23,389 nucleotides of DNA from an uncultured bacterium (lineage in GTDB: Bacteria > Patescibacteriota > Minisyncoccia > Phycocordibacterales > UBA918). Location of the stretch: NCBI GenBank assembly GCA_913050645.1, contig CAJXAG010000013.1, forward strand, positions 1-23,389, read 5' to 3'. The translations under genes were made by a program, and so were the position numbers. Below are positions 8,572-13,802 of the stretch, in pieces. Position 1 is the first letter of the stretch; each line of letters starts with the position of its first letter. The notes under the pieces were generated by a model. The model had not been told where the DNA came from, did no database searches, and saw only the letters and a list, made by a program, of their open reading frames with translations.

Positions 8572-8903
8572 AGCGGGGTAGAGGAGAGGTACCTCGGGAG
8601 GCTCATAGGAAACTGTGACCCATTGCAGTAATGCAGTGTGGAAAAATCTTCGAAATTGCTGGAACACCGTAAGAGCTTTGCTTGCTACAACGTGACTCGA
8701 GAGGGTGAGCGTGAACGCTTTAAAAAAGTAGAGATTCGGCAATCGGCAGCCAAGCCCTTCACGAAAGTGAACGGAAGGTTCAGAGACTATAATGAAGAAT
8801 TCCTAATAGCATAGTTGCTAAGGAATATGGGATAGTCCATGCTCGTACGAAAGTGCGGGAATAGCAGAACCTCCAGACCCCGGTTCGATTCCGGGCCCCG
8901 CAA
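8572..8903 (+). tRNA. Initiator tRNA-fMet(CAT), interrupted by a group I intron
   Basis: 5' exon 8572-8606 (acceptor AGCGGGG, D arm GAGG/CCTC, anticodon stem GGAGG, loop up to CTCAT) and 3' exon 8868-8903 (AA, CCTCC, AGAC, T stem CCCGG with loop TTCGATT, acceptor CCCCGCA, A73). Anticodon CAT is at 8604-8606. Initiator marks: unpaired A1/A72 at the end of an otherwise perfect acceptor stem, and an A11-T24 pair in the D stem. It lacks the usual three G-C pairs next to the anticodon loop (stem has A29-T41), which is odd. No CCA is encoded (CA follows A73). The 3' end was used as an integration site (see attL). Confidence 0.88.
8607..8867 (+). ncRNA. Group I self-splicing intron in tRNA-fMet
   Basis: 261 nt between tRNA positions 36 and 37. 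P1: exon UCAU pairs with GUGA (U-G at the 5' splice site) and is extended by AG/CU around a GAAA loop. Core elements: P AATTGCTGG (8654-8662), Q AATCGGCAGCC (8741-8751), R GTTCAGAGACTAT (8778-8790), S GATAGTCC (8831-8838); P7 is GACTAT/ATAGTC (8785-8790/8832-8837). P8 hairpin at about 8798-8826, P9 CGTAC-GAAA-GTGCG at about 8844-8857. The intron ends in G (8867). No internal ORF. Catalysis needs only a guanosine cofactor by family knowledge; splicing here is inferred from the intact core. Confidence 0.93.
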
Positions 8904-10395
8904 CAAGATAGGACTCTTCCATTGGAAAAGTCGATAATAACCTGAATAGATACGACAAAGGAGCGGTTCCAAACCGCCCCTTTGTTTTATCGTAGGAAAT
9001 ACCATCTGGTAGAACCGCACGTTGTAGTTTTATTTGTTGTGTAACATTAATATCCTGCCAAACTCTTGCTAAGTTATTGATATTTTGTTTTGCATATTCC
9101 AACCTTGCTTCTAGATCAAGTTTTTCAATTTCTGACTCATTCTCAGATATCTTAAAAGCAGAGAGTTGTTGCTCAACCGCTGAACGCATCTCTTTGTATG
9201 TCGCCTTGTTTATATCTCCATCTGCTCGCATTTCATGAATACGCGCAAGTCGAGTGTTTAGTGCTGCTATTCGCTCACTGTAGCTATCTCGCTCTGTTGT
9301 AATCTCCTCTCTTCGTGCTTCCCAGGCTTTAATAACCATTGCGTTAAATAGCTCAGTATATTCAGGTATTGGTGTTACGTTCTGTAGGTACTCAACAAAT
9401 GCTTCTTCTAATATAGATTTTTGTATAGACTTTCCGTACTCAGAACACTCTTTGTTTTTGCAATGGTAGTACTCATAGTATTTCTTGCGCCCTTTACTCT
9501 TGCTGCCTGTAAGATAACACTCACACGAAGCACAGCGTACAAACCCACGAAGAGGAAAAGCAGGGTTTTTCTGTACACGTGGCTGTTTATTCTTTCCGTA
9601 GCAATTTTTAACTTGTTGTATTTTTTCAAATGTTTCCAAGCTAATGAGTGCTTCGTGCGCTCCTTGGTACTCTTCTTTAGTCCACGGGTCTGTGATAATG
9701 CCCGCGTAATACTTATCCGACAGAAGATCACTCCAGCGTTGTTTATATAGAACCTTACCAGTGCGTGAAAATAGACCCCATTCTTTAGATAGTTTTTCTA
9801 ACTCAGATATTGAGGTATTGCCTTCAGCATAAAGGAGCATGCCTTTACGCAGTAGAGATGCTTGTGGTTCATCGAGTATATCTGGTGATGTAACTCGCTT
9901 TGAATCCTTCTTTGGTCGCTTATAACCAAATTTAGAATCCCATATGTATAAACCTTTTCTCAATGATCCCTGCATGCCAGCAGTGCATCTCTGCTTTCTA
10001 ATTTCATTTTCAAATTGTGCAAATCCTGCCAGTAAGGTTTCCATAAGCTGACCATGGGGTGTGTCTTCAATAAGCTCTGTAGCAGAGTGTATGGTGGTAT
10101 TGTATTTTGCCAGCATTGCACGAACATTAAAGTGATCGTTTGTATTTCTAGAAAACCTGTCTAACTTCCAAACAATAAATGCATCAATGTTTTTGCTTTT
10201 TCCGCAATACTGTAGAGCTTTAAGAAACTCTGTACGATTTGCTGCTGTTGCAGATTCTCCACGTTCTATAAAGACCTTCTCTACGTTTATATTGTTTCTT
10301 CGAGCGTATTCTTCACAAGCTGAACGCTGACTATCTAAACTAGTTCCTTTTGTCTGTTCATGCGAAGACACTCGGCAGTAAATTATTCCTTTCAT
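8818..10395 (-). CDS. Large serine recombinase (integrase of the element)
   Basis: 525 residues. Cuts and joins DNA through a serine-phosphate link to integrate or excise the element. Order: resolvase domain (1-140) with YCRVSS, S10 the likely nucleophile, R8, and KLDRFSR (77-83); recombinase domain (about 155-280); zinc ribbon with C288/C291 and C312/C317; coiled coil (about 350-440), the standard layout of large serine integrases. It sits at the left end of the element and reads outward into the tRNA: after about residue 496 the coding sequence lies in the att core and host tRNA, giving a tail with GPGIEPG that is antisense to the T arm, and the stop lies inside the tRNA intron. The native C-terminus on the free element should differ. 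The + strand terminator at 8955-8990 also lies in its coding region. Confidence 0.93.
   Translation of the reverse strand: MKGIIYCRVSSHEQTKGTSLDSQRSACEEYARRNNINVEKVFIERGESATAANRTEFLKALQYCGKSKNIDAFIVWKLDRFSRNTNDHFNVRAMLAKYNTTIHSATELIEDTPHGQLMETLLAGFAQFENEIRKQRCTAGMQGSLRKGLYIWDSKFGYKRPKKDSKRVTSPDILDEPQASLLRKGMLLYAEGNTSISELEKLSKEWGLFSRTGKVLYKQRWSDLLSDKYYAGIITDPWTKEEYQGAHEALISLETFEKIQQVKNCYGKNKQPRVQKNPAFPLRGFVRCASCECYLTGSKSKGRKKYYEYYHCKNKECSEYGKSIQKSILEEAFVEYLQNVTPIPEYTELFNAMVIKAWEARREEITTERDSYSERIAALNTRLARIHEMRADGDINKATYKEMRSAVEQQLSAFKISENESEIEKLDLEARLEYAKQNINNLARVWQDINVTQQIKLQRAVLPDGISYDKTKGRFGTAPLSYLFRLLSTFPMEESYLVAGPGIEPGSGGSAIPALSYEHGLSHIP
8885..8906 (+). repeat. attL: tRNA-fMet 3' end, left copy of 22-bp direct repeat
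   Basis: Starts within the T loop (TCGATTCCGGG...) and runs two to three bases past A73. An identical 22-base copy is at 16426-16447. The left copy belongs to the complete tRNA; an imperfect hairpin (8911-8930, GACTCTTCC/GGAAAAGTC) and the recombinase gene follow directly inside the element. Confidence 0.85.
8955..8990 (+). terminator. Terminator for tRNA-fMet brought by the element
   Basis: Stem 8955-8968 with 8972-8985 (ACAAAGG-A-GCGGTT / AACCGC-C-CCTTTGT, one A/C mismatch, loop CCA) followed by TTTAT on the + strand. It would end tRNA-fMet transcripts that no longer reach the old terminator at 16450. Confidence 0.7.
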
Positions 10396-10404
10396 ATTCT
10401 AAAA

Positions 10405-10525
10405 CCCCTAAAGGGATGACTTGGGCTACTCAATACGCATACCAATGGCTGCCTTATTGACCAAGTCACCCCTCTAGGGGCTGTAGGTATAAAAAGACCA
10501 CTGGTATTTTATGGTATTGAGTAGC
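10405..10525. promoter_or_regulatory. Overlapping inverted repeats upstream of the recombinase
   Basis: Arms 10405-10424 and 10461-10480 (CCCCTAAAGGGATGACTTGG and its near complement) pair over all 20 positions, two of them as G-U. A second perfect 12-bp inverted repeat, GCTACTCAATAC (10425-10436) with GTATTGAGTAGC (10514-10525), interlocks with the first, so the two stems compete. The place, 10-130 bases upstream of the recombinase start, suggests an operator, attenuator or recombinase-binding site. The rest of 10396-10622 shows no gene. Confidence 0.55.
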
Positions 10526-10622
10526 ATATTTATTATAAGTTGTTTTGCTAAAATTGCTACCTAAAATCATCAACATGACTCAAGTATCGTGTGATGAAAT
10601 TCAGATGCCTTAAAATCGTTTT

Positions 10623-10856
10623 TTACCCTCGATTTTGGACGTCCATTGAGGTGTTTGAGAGCCTATCTAGTTCTGTAATTATCTCCTTTTCAATGTCTGC
10701 TTCATAGTCCTCCTTAGGAACTAACTTCAGGAAGTTTCTACGCACTGTCTTGTGGTTGTAGTTTCTGCACGTAATAGCTTCTGCTAAACAAACGTAAGCA
10801 GCCCAGTGAGGGTTATTTGTTGATATTATTCTAAATCTTCTCTCAATCGAGTTCAT
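10623..10856 (-). CDS. Small conserved-looking protein, unknown function
   Basis: 77 residues from the ATG at 10856 (MNSIERRFRIISTNNPHWAAY). The frame is open further upstream to 10988, but that part overlaps the ribbon-helix-helix gene in another frame and is not convincing. The segment NPHWAAYVCLAEAITCRNY followed by a basic FLKLVPKEDY is helical and resembles small proteins I recall next to recombinases in CPR elements; no function is known to me. Overlaps the end of the upstream gene by 14 bases, so translation is likely coupled. Confidence 0.6.
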   Translation of the reverse strand: MNSIERRFRIISTNNPHWAAYVCLAEAITCRNYNHKTVRRNFLKLVPKEDYEADIEKEIITELDRLSNTSMDVQNRG

Positions 10857-11007
10857 ATAAGTTTTGATGTTTAAAGTATTTCTTAATAATGTGATCCAGT
10901 GTTTTGGACATCGTTGTTTTTCTTTCTTTGGAAAGTCTTTGTAGTCGTGTATGCGAAACGTCTGAAAAACGCACCAGCTTTGTTGCACGCCGTTTCTTTT
11001 TCTTCAT
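10843..11007 (-). CDS. Small ribbon-helix-helix-like DNA-binding protein
   Basis: 54 residues: basic start MKKKKRRATKLVRFSD, then helices HTRLQRLSKERKTTMSKTLD and HIIKKYFK. A beta strand (KLVRFS) followed by two helices with a SKTLDHIIKKYF second helix is the pattern of RHH repressors and antitoxins (Arc/MetJ/CopG type). Found by reading a frame that the longer overlapping ORF hides. With the overlapping 77-residue gene it forms a two-gene unit. By analogy this could be an autoregulated pair, or an antitoxin with its partner, but nothing in the partner identifies a toxin. Confidence 0.6.
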   Translation of the reverse strand: MKKKKRRATKLVRFSDVSHTRLQRLSKERKTTMSKTLDHIIKKYFKHQNLYELD

Positions 11008-11187
11008 TAGCTTGTTCTTATCTATTTAATTTTGTTTACATTTTTGTATAAGACTTTTGTTTCCCTCATATACTGCGTGGGATATAAAACTTCAGTATTC
11101 CAGATACTCACCACACTCTGTCAATCAGTCATCTTTCTCAGGGATGAATTGTTGTCTGACCAAAGTCATGGTGCTAGTTACAGATTA

Positions 11188-11249
11188 TGTACAGGTGAGG
11201 TCCCCCGTTGAGAAGTCTTCACTCAGAGCGGGGAATTTGCATCTGTACA
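11188..11249. other. Nested stem structure in a gene-poor gap
   Basis: The stretch 11008-11312 has no convincing gene. It contains a layered inverted repeat: TGTACAG (11188-11194) with CTGTACA (11243-11249), CCCCG (11203-11207) with CGGGG (11229-11233), and TGAG (11209-11212) with CTCA (11222-11225). CTGTACA resembles the CTGTACAG motif of repeat family 1. Could be an operator or a small structured RNA on either strand. Confidence 0.4.
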
Positions 11250-11312
11250 CAATTTGTTATTTGGCCCATTTATTTCAAGAAGTGCGCCAATACTTCTCAA
11301 TATCTGGTGTTT

Positions 11313-11544
11313 TTATTTAAAATCTATTGCTAGTGCATGCTCTACAAATACTTCTGCAAGTGTTTGTAGCTCGTCTCGCATATGTGCAAGTTCAGTATCA
11401 CTAGTTTTACTAGAAAAATCTCTTGGTAGATACGCTCTACATTCTTCGATAGTTATATGTATGATATTTCTATAGTTAGAGCTAATAATAAAAAATCGCT
11501 CTTCGCGAGCGATATATATATTCTACAGGACCAGCTTCTTTCAT
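11313..11544 (-). pseudogene. Small gene frameshifted in a TA repeat
   Basis: From ATG 11544 the frame reads MKEAGPVEYIYRSR and soon stops; shifting by two bases in the TATATATAT run (11513-11521) gives a continuous protein of about 77 residues with protein-like text: EERFFIISSNYRNIIHITIEECRAYLP, in two parts, then KTSDTELAHMRDELQ and a TAA at 11313-11315. One TA unit too few explains it. It starts 22 bases after the winged-helix gene stops, as an operon partner would. Either a recent pseudogene, a slippage-switched gene or a sequence error. A terminator-like hairpin lies just inside its coding part. Function unknown. Confidence 0.5.
11484..11512 (-). terminator. Terminator-like hairpin behind the winged-helix gene
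   Basis: On the - strand TCGCTC-GCGAA-GAGCGA (11512 down to 11496) is followed by TTTTTTATTATT, a canonical intrinsic terminator shape. It would end transcription of the 11566-12276 gene and cut the frameshifted downstream gene off. Confidence 0.55.
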
Positions 11545-11565
11545 ATTTCACATGAAGTTATGAAA

Positions 11566-12276
11566 TTACCCTTTGAGTGTAAGTTTAATACCAACATCTT
11601 TCTCTGTTGTAAGCGGATCGTATCCAAGCTGTTCAAGCAAAACTCGTCTTAGGGCACTGATGTATTTACTGATGGTTGGTGTTGAATGATCTGGTCTGTC
11701 TATGGCGTTTTTTAAAGTTTCATAGGTGGTTGTTTGTCCATGGTTTCGCAAGAGTGTTATAAGCATGAGTTTTTGTTGAATAGGGCACTCTAAAGGGGTG
11801 TCGTTGTATAGAACTGATCCGTTTGCAAACGCAACAAAACCTCCCACCTCTTGCAGTACTCTGTTTGCTGCCTCATCCTGTTCGAGTGCATCGACAAACT
11901 CTTCGTTTGCTGCAATAGATTCATTTAGATCAATGAGTTTGTTTCTCAAAATGTTTCCATTCAGGACAACATAATCTACACTCTGCTCATCTGGCGTTAA
12001 GACTAAAAAGCCGTTTTTGTCATACACTTCGGGTTCGCTGGTTGAGGTGTCTGGGTGTTGCACTGTATTACACACTAAGATTGCCCCTATCTTTTCAAGG
12101 TCGCCAATGATTGTATTTAAAGCACTCATCTGCATTCCTAACTTTGTGTTAGTTATTGAAAACCAATCTTCAGGGCTTTCAGGGTCTTGAGATTCAGGAT
12201 TGAGTGTTATGTACCGATCATACATATACGTAGCGATTTGATGGTAGTTTTGGATGAAAGACATTATTGTCATCAT
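11566..12276 (-). CDS. Protein with C-terminal winged-helix DNA-binding domain
   Basis: About 236 residues from ATG 12276; a GTG at 12300 would add eight residues and ATG 12264 would remove four. The N-terminal two thirds are alpha-helical and acidic (SPEDWFSITNTKLG, GDLEKIGAILVC) and not recognised. The last ~85 residues (FANGSVLYNDTPLECPIQ..., TYETLKNAID, TISKYISALRRVLLEQ, VGIKLTLKG) fit an OmpR/PhoB-type effector domain: recognition helix around the TISKYISALRRVL segment and a beta-hairpin wing at the end. No receiver domain is present. Such stand-alone winged-helix regulators are common in CPR accessory regions (recollection). Likely a regulator of the element. Confidence 0.65.
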   Translation of the reverse strand: MMTIMSFIQNYHQIATYMYDRYITLNPESQDPESPEDWFSITNTKLGMQMSALNTIIGDLEKIGAILVCNTVQHPDTSTSEPEVYDKNGFLVLTPDEQSVDYVVLNGNILRNKLIDLNESIAANEEFVDALEQDEAANRVLQEVGGFVAFANGSVLYNDTPLECPIQQKLMLITLLRNHGQTTTYETLKNAIDRPDHSTPTISKYISALRRVLLEQLGYDPLTTEKDVGIKLTLKG

Positions 12277-12341
12277 ATATGGGAGGCAGTCTTTTGTCAC
12301 GAATAAAGAGGCAAGAGTATCTACTTTTTAGCTATCCGCAG

Positions 12342-12446
12342 TTAGACTAATTTTGCAACGTTAGCTATTGCTGCTAGAATTGCAAAGACAACTAGTCCCG
12401 AAAGGGCGATGCCTAACCCACCTAGATTAGTCTGGTGGTATGGCAA
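12342..12446 (-). CDS. Possible 34-residue membrane peptide
   Basis: TTG start at 12446 gives MPYHQTNLGGLGIALSG followed by a hydrophobic helix (LVVFAILAAIANVAKLV) and a TAA. Only a single TM is visible; there is no Shine-Dalgarno, no ATG in frame and no family match, so it could be chance. Listed because the text is clearly membrane-like and the gap 12301-12593 otherwise holds only an inverted repeat and a promoter. Confidence 0.3.
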   Translation of the reverse strand: MPYHQTNLGGLGIALSGLVVFAILAAIANVAKLV

Positions 12447-12450
12447 AAAT

Positions 12451-12491
12451 CGTAACAGACAGAGAACCCGTCATTTGGGGCGTCTGTTACG
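12451..12491. other. 10-bp perfect inverted repeat in the divergent gap
   Basis: CGTAACAGAC (12451-12460) and GTCTGTTACG (12482-12491), spacer 21 bases. It lies between the leftward winged-helix gene and the rightward coiled-coil gene, so it may be an operator for one of them, or a hairpin. Confidence 0.45.
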
Positions 12492-12548
12492 TTGCGTGGG
12501 GAAACCTGCGTAGTGGATTCGTCCATCTCAAGTGGCGGGCTTTGTGTT

Positions 12549-12576
12549 TTTACATAAATGACCGCCAACATATAAT
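12549..12576 (+). promoter_or_regulatory. Promoter for the 12594 gene
   Basis: TTTACA (12549-12554), 16-base spacer, TATAAT (12571-12576). The start codon at 12594 is 17 bases on. One of the best sigma-70-like promoters in the window. Confidence 0.65.
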
Positions 12577-12593
12577 CATTTAGTATATTGCAT

Positions 12594-13502
12594 ATGAGAA
12601 ATGTAAAAATGAATAGCGGGTTTGCTTTTGTTCCTTTTTTATATCTTGCCGGAGCTCTTATTGTGGGTGCGGGGTTCGGCGCAGCTGTTGTGACACAAAA
12701 TAGTTCTGATGAAAATATTTCTGCTGAAAGTGAGAATATCGTCAGTGCTAACATGGACGCAGAAAGAGAAAATAGTACAACCTCCTCCTCTGAGGAGGTG
12801 CTGAATAGCAGCAGTACTCAAGTGGTAGATATAGTTTCTGTATTAGATACGAATACAGAAATGTCAGTAAATACAAATACCAACTTCACTAAAACCGAAA
12901 TCGACTTAACTTCAGAGATTGTGCAGATGGATCATGTGAAGGATGTTGAATCAAATATTATACAAACGAATGATGTGACGAAGTGTGAAGCAGAATACAA
13001 AAGCGTGACGAGTCAGTCAGAGTCTCTGGGTGTTCTTTTAGATGAGATAGATGATCTTATGGATACTATTAAAAATAATAAAAAAGATGGAGAGAAGTCT
13101 TGTAAAGATAGTTATGATTATGAAGTAGAGCGTATTGAGTCGCAGTGGGAAAGCGATTTAAATTATTATAACCAGCAAGAAGATTGGTACAGTTCAAATC
13201 AGGGTCTCTATAACTTAACAGAAACAGCTGACAGCAATAAGCAATATCTAGAGGAGGAATACGAAAAAATTAAAGACAAAAAACAAGCTGCCCTTAAATC
13301 TGCAAAATCTGTATATAGTTCCTGTAAAGATCGTTACGAGTGGGACACAAGTTATGAAAAGGAGTTTGATGATTTATATTCAGACCAAAAGAGTATTATA
13401 AAAAAAGTCACTAGTAACAATGCGTGTGAATACGTAAATAAAATGAAAACTCTTTTTTCTGAGGCAGAGAGACTTAAATGGAGTCTTGTGATCCCATTTT
13501 AG
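12594..13502 (+). CDS. Secreted or membrane-anchored coiled-coil protein
   Basis: 302 residues from ATG 12594 (a TTG at 12588 is upstream in frame). One N-terminal hydrophobic segment (about 10-33, FAFVPFLYLAGALIVGAGFG) acts as signal anchor. Then a low-complexity Ser/Glu/Asn/Thr-rich linker (about 36-120) and a highly charged Lys/Glu/Asp-rich helical region with coiled-coil character and six cysteines, several spaced as if paired. No enzyme motif seen. Likely faces outside the cytoplasm. Six bases before the following 2-TM gene, so the two may act together. Composition is A/T-rich like the rest of the element. Function unknown. Confidence 0.75.
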   Translation: MRNVKMNSGFAFVPFLYLAGALIVGAGFGAAVVTQNSSDENISAESENIVSANMDAERENSTTSSSEEVLNSSSTQVVDIVSVLDTNTEMSVNTNTNFTKTEIDLTSEIVQMDHVKDVESNIIQTNDVTKCEAEYKSVTSQSESLGVLLDEIDDLMDTIKNNKKDGEKSCKDSYDYEVERIESQWESDLNYYNQQEDWYSSNQGLYNLTETADSNKQYLEEEYEKIKDKKQAALKSAKSVYSSCKDRYEWDTSYEKEFDDLYSDQKSIIKKVTSNNACEYVNKMKTLFSEAERLKWSLVIPF

Positions 13503-13508
13503 ATTATT

Positions 13509-13724
13509 ATGGACTCTATTACTTGGGCTATTATTGCAGCAGTGCTCCTCTTTGTGTTTCATGTTGGTGTAGGTAACGCAACAGGCAAAGAAATGTTTAA
13601 GGTTATATTGGGCATTATATTGTTTTCTATCGTTGCTGCGTTAATGTTTGGCGGCGGTTCAAATGGTTCTTCGCAAGGAGAGTATCGTGAGGGTGGCTGT
13701 GGTAAGCATAATGAAAGGTGCTAG
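13509..13724 (+). CDS. Small two-TM membrane protein
   Basis: 71 residues: TM about 5-22 (TWAIIAAVLLFVFHVGVG) and TM about 30-48 (FKVILGIILFSIVAALMFGGG), then a short Gly/Ser-rich, charged tail with two cysteines. Follows the coiled-coil gene by six bases and shares its operon. Not recognised as a named family. Confidence 0.65.
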   Translation: MDSITWAIIAAVLLFVFHVGVGNATGKEMFKVILGIILFSIVAALMFGGGSNGSSQGEYREGGCGKHNERC

Positions 13725-13790
13725 CTTTTAGTTTGTCTTGGGTAAATCTGAAGACCACTTAATTAAATTTACTTCAAATAGAATAAGTTT

Positions 13791-13796
13791 TATACT
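13791..13796 (+). promoter_or_regulatory. -10 box of the ATPase-nuclease gene, leaderless
   Basis: TATACT ends six bases before ATG 13803, so the message should begin at the start codon. The gene therefore has its own promoter, separate from the membrane protein pair upstream. Confidence 0.55.
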
Positions 13797-13802
13797 GGCT
13801 AC

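Noticed and set aside
10857..10988. Longer start for the 77-residue gene at 10988
   Set aside because: The extension is out of frame with the better RHH gene in the same DNA and has no family-like sequence.
11057..11475. Two + strand open frames (87 and 73 codons)
   Set aside because: They cross the nested stem and the antisense of the frameshifted gene; compositions are not protein-like.
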